A DNA stretch of 64,000 nucleotides, taken from contig OZ255624.1 in the NCBI GenBank assembly GCA_965276675.1, forward strand, positions 4,464,001 to 4,528,000, read 5' to 3'. A program made the translations under genes and the position numbers. Numbering within the stretch: position 1 is the stretch's first letter; the number at the start of each line of letters is the position of its first letter. Positions 16,891-25,168 of this stretch are shown piece by piece. Source of the stretch: G965276675 sp965276675. Lineage in GTDB: Bacteria > Acidobacteriota > Terriglobia > Terriglobales > Acidobacteriaceae. The notes under the pieces were generated by a model that was not told where the DNA came from, made no database searches, and was given only the letters and a program-made list of their open reading frames with translations.

Positions 16891-19158
16891 CTATGGTAAC
16901 CGCTCGATCAAAATAGAAGCGCTGTCGTAATCCCCGCGCAATGGCAACTGCAGGCCCACTTCCATCAGGTAACTTCCGGTAACCGTATCCGGCAGCTTTG
17001 GACCTCGCGGACCGCCTGCACTCGCGCCCGCTTCCAGCGGCTTCAGCCGATACTGAGCATTCGGGTCCAGCCCCTGCAAATGCACGGCGGGGTACGGCGT
17101 GCCGAACTGCTGCGAGTGCAAGAAGGCAAAGACCACGGCCTGCTTGCCATCGCGCGACACATACTCCGTAGCAGAGTGCTCGCTGCTTTCTGGCGCCACG
17201 AGCCGATAGAGCTCGCCGTCCTGCACCGTCTCCCGAATCGACTTGTAGTAGCTCACATATCCGGCTGCTTGTTTCATCTCTTCGTCGGAGAACTTGTTCA
17301 GGTTGCTGCCGATACCGAGCGAGCCCGTCATCGCGACCAGGAAGCGAAACTTCAGCGGCACAGTGCGGCCATTCACGAAGTTCGGCACATCCGTCACCCA
17401 CGCCATCATCACGCCGGGCGTGTAGGCATGCGTGAAGCCGTCCTGGATCGAGAGCCGGTCCAGCGCGTCCGTGTTGTCGGACGTCCAGACCTCATCGGTA
17501 CGCTTCAGGATGCCCAGGTCCACGCGACCACCGCCGCCCGAGCAGGACTCGATCTCGAGCTTCGGATGCTTCGCGCGCAACCGGTCGAGAATTTCGTAGA
17601 GATTGTCGACGTACTTGACCCAGATCTGCTTCTGCTGGTCGACCGGCACGGCATCCCAGCCGGGCTCGGACCAGTTACGGTTGTAGTCCCACTTGAGAAA
17701 CGCGATGTCATTGTCTGTCACCAGCTTGTCCAGCCAGTTGAAGGTGTATTCCTTCACGTCATTGCGCGCCAGATTCAGCACCAGCTGATTGCGCCCCTCG
17801 GTGCGCGGACGTCCGGGGAAGTTCATCGCCCACTCGGGATGCTTACGATAGAGGTCGCTGTCCGGGTTGACCATCTCCGGTTCGACCCAGATACCGAAGT
17901 CCATGCCCAGCGCGTGTACGCGATCGATGACCGGCTTTAGTCCATGCGGAAACTTCTGCGAGTTCACATACCAGTCGCCCAGGCCGGCGTGGTCATCGTT
18001 GCGCTTGCCGAACCAGCCGTCATCGATGACGAAGCGCTCCACGCCCAGCTGCGATGCCTTTTCGGCGAGCGTGATCTGTCCCGCCTCGTTCACTTTGAAT
18101 TCAGTAGCCTCCCAGGAGTTGTAGAGCACGGGACGCGGCCGGGGATGCGGGTGCCCGGGCAGGATCTCCGCCCGCTGAAAGCGATGCAGGATACGCGAGG
18201 CTTCGCCCATACCCTTGTCGGTATAGCCCGCGTAGAACGGCGGCGTTTCGAGAGACTCACCGGGAGCGAGCCGATAGCCAAAGTCAAACGGGTTATACCC
18301 ACCGACAATACGTACTTGTTCCAGTGACGATTGCTCGACGGTAATGCGCCAGCTGCCACTCCATCCCAGCTCGCCGAACCAGACCGGGCCGGCAGACTCC
18401 GACGTCTTGCTCCCCTCGTCGATGGCGAACCAGGGGTTCGCCTGATGCGAGGTGCTGCCACGCCGGCTCTCGATCATTTGTGCGCCGGTATCAATCTTTG
18501 CCGAGTGGTACTGGTACTCGCCAGCCCAGCGGCCGGTCAGCCAGTGCCAGTCATACCCGGTTCCTTGCGGCAGCGTCCATGCGGCGGAGGCGGCGTCTTC
18601 CAGCGTGACCGGCTGCTCCGTCTTGTTCTCGATGCGAGACCAGCGCTCCAGAATTCCAGTCTCGGAGTGGACGCGGTAGTAGAGGTGCACCACCAGCGGC
18701 GCCTTAATGTCCTGCATTACGATTTCCAACGTGTTGCCGTCCGCGCCCCCCTTTATGTGGTGTTCGACGTAGTGCAGAACAATATTGCGATTGCCATCCG
18801 CGAAGGTAGCCTTCAGCGCGGGCTCGGTATACAGGCCCGCACCCCAGGCCGGATACTCCTGCGGCGTGGTCGTGGTGGATAGATCGAACGACGCCGCCTC
18901 CGGGCGCGAGTGCACGGCGGGCAACTGCGTTTTGGGCGAAAGAGCAGCGCCCCAGTAGATCGCCTGCAGTTCACCGCGCTCGTTTACGCCGAAGGCGTAG
19001 GACATCTCACCAGCCCGAAGCGTCCATACCTTGGTCTCAGGGGCATACTGGATCGCGCCCTGTCCTCGCGCTGCGGAGGCGCAGCCGAGCAGCAAAATCA
19101 TCGACGCCGACCACACTGATGGTGAAAAACACGAGAGACGCATGGACGGCAGCCGCAC
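16891..19158 (-). CDS. Secreted alpha-galactosidase, glycoside hydrolase family 36
   Basis: A 755-residue exported enzyme that releases alpha-linked galactose from oligosaccharides such as melibiose and raffinose. A signal peptide covers about residues 1-32 (LILLLGCASAARGQ region). The N-terminal beta-sandwich precedes a TIM barrel with GVERFVIDDGWFG. The nucleophile is Asp491 in FLKWDYNRNW. The acid/base is Asp561 in TSDNTDALDR, preceded by the substrate loop ESCSGGGGRVDLG. The GTG start at 19158 has an ideal GGAGG six bases upstream. It is divergent from the beta-galactosidase gene across 133 bp carrying a strong promoter and operator, so the pair is probably co-regulated for galactoside use. 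Confidence 0.93.
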   Translation of the reverse strand: MRLPSMRLSCFSPSVWSASMILLLGCASAARGQGAIQYAPETKVWTLRAGEMSYAFGVNERGELQAIYWGAALSPKTQLPAVHSRPEAASFDLSTTTTPQEYPAWGAGLYTEPALKATFADGNRNIVLHYVEHHIKGGADGNTLEIVMQDIKAPLVVHLYYRVHSETGILERWSRIENKTEQPVTLEDAASAAWTLPQGTGYDWHWLTGRWAGEYQYHSAKIDTGAQMIESRRGSTSHQANPWFAIDEGSKTSESAGPVWFGELGWSGSWRITVEQSSLEQVRIVGGYNPFDFGYRLAPGESLETPPFYAGYTDKGMGEASRILHRFQRAEILPGHPHPRPRPVLYNSWEATEFKVNEAGQITLAEKASQLGVERFVIDDGWFGKRNDDHAGLGDWYVNSQKFPHGLKPVIDRVHALGMDFGIWVEPEMVNPDSDLYRKHPEWAMNFPGRPRTEGRNQLVLNLARNDVKEYTFNWLDKLVTDNDIAFLKWDYNRNWSEPGWDAVPVDQQKQIWVKYVDNLYEILDRLRAKHPKLEIESCSGGGGRVDLGILKRTDEVWTSDNTDALDRLSIQDGFTHAYTPGVMMAWVTDVPNFVNGRTVPLKFRFLVAMTGSLGIGSNLNKFSDEEMKQAAGYVSYYKSIRETVQDGELYRLVAPESSEHSATEYVSRDGKQAVVFAFLHSQQFGTPYPAVHLQGLDPNAQYRLKPLEAGASAGGPRGPKLPDTVTGSYLMEVGLQLPLRGDYDSASILIERLP

Positions 19159-19223
19159 TTTAGACCTCCAGGCGAGTCTGGAATGCTCGCGCTCAAGCGT
19201 TGTAACACAAAGTGCTCCGCTCT

Positions 19224-19270
19224 TTGACAGGGGTGGCCTTGTCCTCTATAAAGCTCTCGTAAGCGATTAC
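19224..19270 (+). promoter_or_regulatory. Consensus sigma-70 promoter with LacI-type operator for the beta-galactosidase gene
   Basis: TTGACA at 19224-19229 and TATAAA at 19247-19252 are separated by exactly 17 bp. The predicted transcription start falls near 19259. GTAAGCGATTAC at 19259-19270 is a 12-bp near-palindrome (GTAA/TTAC arms around a central CG), the form bound by LacI/GalR-family repressors, and it covers the start site. No lacI-family gene is in the window, so the regulator must be encoded elsewhere. Confidence 0.7.
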
Positions 19271-19291
19271 ATTTTGATGGGGAACTGACGC

Positions 19292-21424
19292 ATGCGGGCA
19301 AGAATCTCTAGGACAGCTTCGAGTAGGTTGAATCGGCATCACGCAAAGCACAAAGCCGTCTCGCTTGCCGCAAGAGCTGCCCTGTTGTCGGCTGCAATGA
19401 GCGTTCTCGTCACGCCTTCCGCAGTCTCGCAGGCAACGCAGTATCCCAATGTGCCGCCGGTTCTGCTGGGAGCCGCCTGGTATCCGGAGCAGTGGGATGA
19501 ATCGGTCTGGGACCGCGACCTCGAACAGATGGAGGCAGCGCACATCCACCTCGCGCGCATCGCCGAGTTTGCCTGGAGTTCCATGGAGCCCTCCGAGGGC
19601 AACTACCAGTTCACCTGGCTGGACCACGCCATCGAGAAGGCGGCCAAGCATCACATCGCCATCGTTCTGGGCACGCCCACACCCACGCCGCCCGCTTGGA
19701 TGACGACCAAGTACCCAGAGATTTTGCGCGTGGACGAGAATGGCCGCCGCGATGAACACGGCAACCGCGAGCAGTTTTCGTTCGCGAGCAAGAAGTATCG
19801 CGAGCTGGCGCACGGCATCGCCGAGAAGATGGCGACCCGCTATGGTCACAATCCGAATGTCGTCGGGTGGCAGCTGGACAACGAGATCTCCGCCGTCTCT
19901 TTCGACCCGGAGACCAGGGCCCAGTGGCACGCCTGGCTCAAAGCGAAGTACGGCACAGTCGACAAGCTGAACAAGGAATGGACCACCGCCTACTGGAGTG
20001 AGACCTACGACACCTTCGATGAGGTGCCGGCTCGCGAAAGCAGCGAGAACCCCGGCCTGCTGCTGGACTGGAAGCACTTCGTCACCGACACCTGGGTGAG
20101 CTATTGCGAGAACCAGATCAATGCCATCCGCCCGCATGCCGACACGCGGCAGTTCATCACCACCAACACCATGGGATGGTTCGACGGCTTCGACGCCTAC
20201 AAGGTCCACACCCTGCTGAACATTGCCGCGTGGGATGACTACATCGGCGATCCGGTTTATGACGTCGCAAACAACGGCGCGGCGCACGATCTGACGCGCA
20301 GCTACAAGCAAAAGAACTTCTGGGTCATGGAGACCGAGCCAGCTTTTGTGAACTGGCGCAAGAACAACACGCCGCTCGAAAAAGGGCAGGTGCGCGACAT
20401 GGCCTGGCAGGCCATCGGCCACGGCGCGGATGCAGTCGAGTACTGGCAATGGCGCAGCGCGCTGAGCGGGCAGGAGCAGTACCACGGCACGCTCGTGGGC
20501 CCGGATGACACGCCGGTTCCGGTCTACGATGAGGTCAAGCAGATCGGCGCGGAGTTCGACAAGGCTGGCACTGCTTTGTCTGGCACCTCACCACAAGCCA
20601 CCGTCGCGGTTGCAGAAACCTTCGACAGCCGCTGGGCGATTGACTTCCAGCGATTCAACAACAATTTTGAGCCGGTGACCGAGCTGGTCGACTTCTACCG
20701 ACCATTGAGGGAGCAAGCCCAGGCCGTCGATATCGTGCAGCCCACAGACAAGCTGGAGAAGTACAAATTAGTCGTCGCGCCAGCCCTCAATGTGCTCACA
20801 CAGCCACAGGCCGCGAACCTGATGGCCTATGCGAAAGCCGGCGGCCACCTGGTGCTGGGGCCGCGCAGCGGCATGAAAAATGAATACAACGCCCTGTGGC
20901 CGGAGCGGCAGCCGGGTCCACTAGTCGACCTGCTGGGCGGTCGCGTAGAGGAGTACTACACGCTGCTCGAATCGGAGACGACGCCCGTCTCTGGCGAGGC
21001 AGGCAGCGGCTCGGCGAAGATCTGGGAGGAGCTCCTTAGCACGAAATCGCCCGAGACACACACGATTGCCAGCTATGGCAAAGGCAATGGCTGGGTGGAC
21101 GGCAAGCCCGCCATCATCACGCGCAAGGTCGGTCGCGGCAGCATCACCTATGTCGGCTTCTGGCCGGACAGTGGGCTGCTCAACAAGCTCGCCACCGGCT
21201 TTCTGCAGCAGGCTGGTGTATCGCCCTTGGTGCCCAACGCGCCGGAGGATGTCGAGGTCTGCGAACGGACGGGCAACGGCAAAACGGTCCTAATCCTGAT
21301 CAATCACGGGACAGAGACGCGCCAGGTGTCACTACCGCAGCCGATGAAAGACCTCCTGGGCAACGGTGCAACGGTCAGTTTCGTAAGCCTGGAGAAGTAC
21401 GGCGTCACCGTCCTTAGCAAGTGA
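19292..21424 (+). CDS. Secreted beta-galactosidase, glycoside hydrolase family 42
   Basis: A 710-residue exported GH42 enzyme that cleaves terminal beta-galactosides. The N-terminal signal is long, with the hydrophobic part at about 25-47 (AARAALLSAAMSVLVTPSAV). The catalytic barrel has GAAWYPEQWDE and RIAEFAWSSMEPSEG. The acid/base is Glu198 (GWQLDNEIS) and the nucleophile is Glu347 (FWVMETEPAF). A trimerisation A4-like domain follows (LVVAPALNVLTQPQAANLMAYAK), and the small C-terminal domain ends VSLEKYGVTVLSK. GGGGA precedes the ATG. It is paired divergently with a secreted alpha-galactosidase, pointing to shared breakdown of galactose-containing plant oligosaccharides. Confidence 0.93.
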   Translation: MRARISRTASSRLNRHHAKHKAVSLAARAALLSAAMSVLVTPSAVSQATQYPNVPPVLLGAAWYPEQWDESVWDRDLEQMEAAHIHLARIAEFAWSSMEPSEGNYQFTWLDHAIEKAAKHHIAIVLGTPTPTPPAWMTTKYPEILRVDENGRRDEHGNREQFSFASKKYRELAHGIAEKMATRYGHNPNVVGWQLDNEISAVSFDPETRAQWHAWLKAKYGTVDKLNKEWTTAYWSETYDTFDEVPARESSENPGLLLDWKHFVTDTWVSYCENQINAIRPHADTRQFITTNTMGWFDGFDAYKVHTLLNIAAWDDYIGDPVYDVANNGAAHDLTRSYKQKNFWVMETEPAFVNWRKNNTPLEKGQVRDMAWQAIGHGADAVEYWQWRSALSGQEQYHGTLVGPDDTPVPVYDEVKQIGAEFDKAGTALSGTSPQATVAVAETFDSRWAIDFQRFNNNFEPVTELVDFYRPLREQAQAVDIVQPTDKLEKYKLVVAPALNVLTQPQAANLMAYAKAGGHLVLGPRSGMKNEYNALWPERQPGPLVDLLGGRVEEYYTLLESETTPVSGEAGSGSAKIWEELLSTKSPETHTIASYGKGNGWVDGKPAIITRKVGRGSITYVGFWPDSGLLNKLATGFLQQAGVSPLVPNAPEDVEVCERTGNGKTVLILINHGTETRQVSLPQPMKDLLGNGATVSFVSLEKYGVTVLSK

Positions 21425-21487
21425 AGGCAGCTAGCTTCTAGAAGGCCTTTAGCTAGTGGCTAGATGCTTTGGTGACTAGTAGCTGCT

Positions 21488-22153
21488 CTACTCCGGCGTG
21501 ATCCGGACGAAGCTGTTTTCCGCCAGCTCTCCTTCGAGCAGGTGCACGACGCCGTTCTTCACAAAGCCGCGCAGCACGCGGGCCGGACCGGGTGATGCCG
21601 GGACGGCTGTCCTGGGTTTGGGTGTGTTGATCTTGATCTCCGGACTAACTTTCTCCGGCGTTGCCCGCTCCGGCTCGCGCTCGACGACAGAGCGTCCGGT
21701 ACCCCGGTCCATGGCGAGGTTTGCCAAGCGGTCGGCGCCCTTGTTTTTGCCGCGCAGCACGTGCTGGATCTCGAAACGCTCCAGCTTTGCCGCACGCCGC
21801 TTCGCTTCTTCGTAGAGCGGCCGCAGCTCTGGGCTGTTCACGCGGTACTGGCCCTTCATCTGCTTCACCATAAGCTCTGAGTCGGCCACTACGCGCAGTC
21901 GCCGGTGCCCATGCTCCAGCGCATACGCAAGCGCCGCCAGCATCCCGGAGTACTCGGCGAAGTTGTTGGTTTTTACGCCGAGAAACTCGCTCAGCTCGGC
22001 CACTACGCTGCCATCGGCGCTCTCCACTACTACCCCGTATCCGGAGGGGCCGGGGTTGCCGCGCGAGCCACCATCACAATGGGCAGTGATCAGCGGAGCA
22101 GATGGCTTACCAGTCTCACCCTGGGCCGTCTTCTCCCATAAACGATTCGTCAT
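21488..22153 (-). CDS. Ribonuclease HI-like protein
   Basis: A 221-residue protein with an RNase H fold at about residues 20-150. The four catalytic acids are in HCDGGSRGNPGPSGYG (Asp), NNFAEYSGM (Glu), VVADSELMV (Asp) and GADRLAN (Asp). This is the short RNase HI/reverse-transcriptase-like branch that cuts RNA in RNA-DNA hybrids. It lacks the basic protrusion of E. coli RnhA. The last 70 residues (RATPEKVSPEIKINTPKPRT and GFVKNGVVHLLEGELAENSF) form a linker and a small beta element not found in RnhA. I choose the ATG at 22153 rather than the longer frame to 22249, which begins inside the likely leader. Confidence 0.82.
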   Translation of the reverse strand: MTNRLWEKTAQGETGKPSAPLITAHCDGGSRGNPGPSGYGVVVESADGSVVAELSEFLGVKTNNFAEYSGMLAALAYALEHGHRRLRVVADSELMVKQMKGQYRVNSPELRPLYEEAKRRAAKLERFEIQHVLRGKNKGADRLANLAMDRGTGRSVVEREPERATPEKVSPEIKINTPKPRTAVPASPGPARVLRGFVKNGVVHLLEGELAENSFVRITPE

Positions 22154-22229
22154 GCGATCCAGTGTATGGGAGCAGCGAGCTACGATCTGTGTGCAAAGCG
22201 CGTCAAATTGTGTATCGAAACGGGCCTTA

Positions 22230-22319
22230 AAGTGCGCTTTTTCGCACACTTTTTGCTCACAAACGGCACCCTGGCGCGTCTACCCCGGTAGCATTTTCGT
22301 TATCGGCTTTTTGGGGTAG
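22230..22319 (+). promoter_or_regulatory. Structured leader of the ECF sigma gene (terminator-like hairpin plus hairpin over the ribosome-binding site)
   Basis: Two potential RNA structures precede the sigma gene. At 22232-22247, GTGCG and CGCAC enclose CTTTTT and are followed by ACTTTTTG, resembling an intrinsic terminator. At 22280-22286 and 22313-22319, CTACCCC and GGGGTAG pair perfectly over 26 nt, and the 3' arm contains the GGGG that would act as ribosome-binding site for the ATG at 22327. No upstream plus-strand gene needs a terminator here, so an attenuation role is conceivable. No transcript evidence is available. Confidence 0.35.
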
Positions 22320-22326
22320 AGAAACC

Positions 22327-23025
22327 ATGGCGTCGGACGTTCTTCGTATCGCACCTCCCTCCTTGGACGGCGGTGCTTCCCGTAACGGCATAGGCCGGCG
22401 AGCGGTACAATCCGGCATGACAGGCGGCGCGGATGACCGGGCCTCAGAACGGGCCTCGGAGACGGAGCTGATCCGTCAGGCACAGAATGGGTCGAGGACG
22501 GCCTTCGACGCGCTCGTGCGTCAGTACGATGCCCCCGTGATGCGCCTGGCCTTGCACCTGACTGGGTCTGAATCCGATGCACAAGATATTGTGCAAGACG
22601 CCTTTTTGAAGGCCTACCGGTATCTCGGCAACTTCCGTTTTGAGTGCTCGTTCTACACCTGGATCTATCGGATCGCGAGCAATCTGTGCCTGGACCTGCT
22701 GCGCCGCCGCAAGACGCGGCGCGAGGATCAGGCCGTGATGATTGATTCTTCCGGCGAAGAACTCGACTTGCTAAGCAATGTTTCCGACACCCGGGCGATG
22801 ATGAACCCGGATCGCGAGCTCCAGCGCAAAGAATTAGGCCAGCACATCCAATCGGCGCTGGACAAACTCACCCCGCGCGAGCGCATGGTCTTCGAACTGA
22901 AGCACTATCAGGGGCTGAAGCTGCGCACCATCGGCGAGATGCTGAACACGACGGAGGAGACGGCCAAGAACACGCTCTTCCGGGCAACCAAGAAGCTCCG
23001 GGCGGACTTGGCGGTGGCGCGGTGA
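22327..23025 (+). CDS. ECF-type RNA polymerase sigma factor
   Basis: A 232-residue group 4 sigma factor. Region 2 is at about 60-125 (FDALVRQYDAPVMRLALHL, then DAQDIVQDAFLKAYRYL with the aromatic FYTWIYRIASNLCLDLLRRR segment for promoter melting). Region 4 is at about 175-230 (LTPRERMVFELKHYQGL, IGEMLNTTEETAKNTLFRAT helix-turn-helix). The first about 45 residues are variable, and an internal ATG at 22417 is an alternative start. The stop overlaps the GTG of the next gene (GTGA), a classic sigma/anti-sigma arrangement. The family directs transcription in response to envelope or oxidative stress. Confidence 0.92.
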   Translation: MASDVLRIAPPSLDGGASRNGIGRRAVQSGMTGGADDRASERASETELIRQAQNGSRTAFDALVRQYDAPVMRLALHLTGSESDAQDIVQDAFLKAYRYLGNFRFECSFYTWIYRIASNLCLDLLRRRKTRREDQAVMIDSSGEELDLLSNVSDTRAMMNPDRELQRKELGQHIQSALDKLTPRERMVFELKHYQGLKLRTIGEMLNTTEETAKNTLFRATKKLRADLAVAR

Positions 23026-24050
23026 GAGGCTCCAGTTCCACTCCGTCTCATTCCGCGTCCTCTCGTCCCCCATCGAGCGGTGGCGCCTTGAGCTGCGAGC
23101 CCGCACGCGAGTCCATCACCTTGTTTGTGTACGGCGAGCTGGGCGACGAAGACACCCATGATCTGGAGATCCATCTGATCTCCTGCGCGGAGTGCCGGCG
23201 CGAACTGGAAGTGGTGCAGGCGCTCTCCAGCGCCATGGCGATCCTGCCGGTCATCGAGCCGGATGCGAACCTGCTGGCGCAGACGCGTGTCCGGCTGGAC
23301 GAGGCGCTGGACGCGATGCCCCAGGGCAGCTGGCTGAGCCGCATACGCCGCTCGCTCTCTACCGACTTCCGTCTCCTGCGGACCGCTCCAGTGGCCGCCG
23401 CAGCCATGCTCTTTGCCGGCATCGGATTGGGTGGATTTGCCGGCTTTCAAGCAGCGCATGGAAAGCAGCCGATCGAGAGTGCCACCCAGAGTGCCACCCA
23501 GACTGCCGGTACGCCGGTCCGGGTGGTGGGCGTCAGCAGTGTGGTCGAGCAGCCAGACTCCGGCCTGGTGAAGGTGGAATATAGCCGGGCTGTGCCCGAG
23601 ACTGCGATTGGACCGGCCGAAGACCCGGCAATTCGCCAGTTACTGGTCGCGGGTGCGCAAAGCCGCAGCAATCCTGCGGTGCAGAGCAGCGCCATCGGTC
23701 TGCTGGCCAATGCCTGCAATGCGGCGAGCGAGTGCAGCAGCGACGATGAGATTCGCAGCGCGTTTATGGTAGCGCTCCGCTACGACCCCAGCGCGGAGGT
23801 GCGGCGCAAAGCCCTGCAGGGACTGAAGCCCTTCGTCTCAGAGGACACGCACGTGCGCGATGCGGTGCTCGAGTCCGTGCTGGATGACGCCGACCCGAAG
23901 GTGCGGTCAGAGGCGATCGGTATGCTGCAGCCCGTGGAAACCGACTCCAGCGTGCAGCAGGTACTTCACACCGTAGCGGCGCAGGACGGCAACCCCCATC
24001 TCCGCACCATCTCCCAGGGAGTTCTGGATCAGCTGCCGCAGATTCAGTAG
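23022..24050 (+). CDS. Anti-sigma factor with zinc-binding domain and HEAT repeats
   Basis: A 342-residue predicted membrane anti-sigma factor. An N-terminal ZAS-type motif lies in HDLEIHLISCAECRRELE, with His51, Cys55 and Cys58 as in HxxxCxxC anti-sigma factors. A single membrane segment is at about 118-138 (APVAAAAMLFAGIGLGGFAG). After a linker, residues about 205-340 form HEAT-like repeats (SAEVRRKALQGLKPFV, DPKVRSEAIGMLQPV), probably the periplasmic sensing or binding part. The GTG start overlaps the sigma stop by 4 bp. The HEAT tail instead of a simple sensor domain is unusual and suggests it responds to a protein partner. Confidence 0.82.
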   Translation: MRGSSSTPSHSASSRPPSSGGALSCEPARESITLFVYGELGDEDTHDLEIHLISCAECRRELEVVQALSSAMAILPVIEPDANLLAQTRVRLDEALDAMPQGSWLSRIRRSLSTDFRLLRTAPVAAAAMLFAGIGLGGFAGFQAAHGKQPIESATQSATQTAGTPVRVVGVSSVVEQPDSGLVKVEYSRAVPETAIGPAEDPAIRQLLVAGAQSRSNPAVQSSAIGLLANACNAASECSSDDEIRSAFMVALRYDPSAEVRRKALQGLKPFVSEDTHVRDAVLESVLDDADPKVRSEAIGMLQPVETDSSVQQVLHTVAAQDGNPHLRTISQGVLDQLPQIQ

Positions 24051-24133
24051 GGTATGCGTCTTGAGTGCGCTGGAGGCGTGACCTTCCGCTCCCCTTCTCG
24101 TCTTACAAGCGTTGAACGGAGTTACACCGCGTC

Positions 24134-25117
24134 ATGATTACGCTTCCGGCTCTGCGCACTCTGGCTTTGATCACGCTCACCGCGGCTTTCGTGCCGTGCC
24201 TCTCCCCACTGGCCGAAGCCGCTCAGTTCACACAAGAGGAGGAGGCGCAGATCATCTTGATCTCGGCCCCCTCCGGCTACATTGGGGTCTACATCCGCGA
24301 CGTGGACGAGACGCGCGCGGCAACGCTGAAGCTGAAGGGGCCGGGCGGAGCGGAGATTGTCGCGCTGGACCACGATGCCCCGGCCTGCAAGGCGGGTTTA
24401 CGTGTGGAAGACGTGATCCTCTCGATCGGTGGCACGGAGATAGTGAGCGCGGATCAGCTCCGCCGCGCCATGCGCGAGATGCCGGCGGGTAAGCGCGTGA
24501 CGGTTGCCTTTAGCCGGCAGGGCAAGTTGATGGAAGCCAAGTTGCAGCTGGCCGACCGCGAGGCGCTCGCGCAGCAGGCATGGGCGCGCCACTTCAGCGT
24601 GCCCGAGCCGGACCCCGCGCCGACCATTCAGACCTTCGCAGGAGGGAACAGCTTCACCGGAAAATCGCTGGCGGCGCCCCCGCCGGACGGGAGCGTGCTG
24701 TACATCGGAGCGGTAGTCGATCCCGTAGGTCCGCAGCTGGGCAAGTACTTTGGCGTGCGCGATGGCACTGGGCTGCTGGTACGGAGCGTGGAAGCCGATA
24801 GCCCGGCGGCTGTGGCCGGGTTGCGGGCTGGCGATGTGGTGCTGACCGCGAATGGGACGCGCCTGACCAGTCGCGCGGATTGGATGGCGTCCTTGCGAGC
24901 GAGCGAAGGCCGGCCGGTGCAGCTGATGGTCGTGCGCCATCGCAAGGAGCAGCCGGTTACGCTGACGTTGACTCCACTGAAGACGAACTCGGAGCTGCTC
25001 TTGCCGGAGTTCGTGCCGGGAACGCTCGGCGCGCAACAGGTGATGCTGCTGGCTGTGCTGGAGATCGGTGCGCCCGCTTCGCCGTCAGATGGCGTTCCTT
25101 GCCTGTTTGCACGGTAG
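24134..25117 (+). CDS. Exported protein with two PDZ domains and no protease domain
   Basis: A 327-residue secreted or periplasmic protein. The signal peptide is about 1-29 (LALITLTAAFVPCLSPLAEA). PDZ1 is about 48-130 (GYIGVYIRDV, APACKAGLRVEDVILSIGGT). PDZ2 is about 190-285 (GTGLLVRSVEADSPAAVAGL, RAGDVVLTANGT). There is no trypsin-like catalytic triad, so it is not a DegP/DegS protease by itself. It lies 83 bp after the anti-sigma gene in the same direction. Because PDZ proteins read C-termini of unfolded outer-membrane proteins in envelope-stress systems, a role in signalling to this sigma/anti-sigma pair is a reasonable inference, not a demonstrated one. Confidence 0.8.
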   Translation: MITLPALRTLALITLTAAFVPCLSPLAEAAQFTQEEEAQIILISAPSGYIGVYIRDVDETRAATLKLKGPGGAEIVALDHDAPACKAGLRVEDVILSIGGTEIVSADQLRRAMREMPAGKRVTVAFSRQGKLMEAKLQLADREALAQQAWARHFSVPEPDPAPTIQTFAGGNSFTGKSLAAPPPDGSVLYIGAVVDPVGPQLGKYFGVRDGTGLLVRSVEADSPAAVAGLRAGDVVLTANGTRLTSRADWMASLRASEGRPVQLMVVRHRKEQPVTLTLTPLKTNSELLLPEFVPGTLGAQQVMLLAVLEIGAPASPSDGVPCLFAR

Positions 25118-25168
25118 ACGCACTATAAGCCTCTATAATCTGAACAGCTGAATCTCAATAGCCGTTCT

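Noticed and set aside
19193..20485. 430-codon open frame antisense to the beta-galactosidase
   Set aside because: It covers the catalytic core of GH42 in reverse; a shadow in GC-rich DNA.
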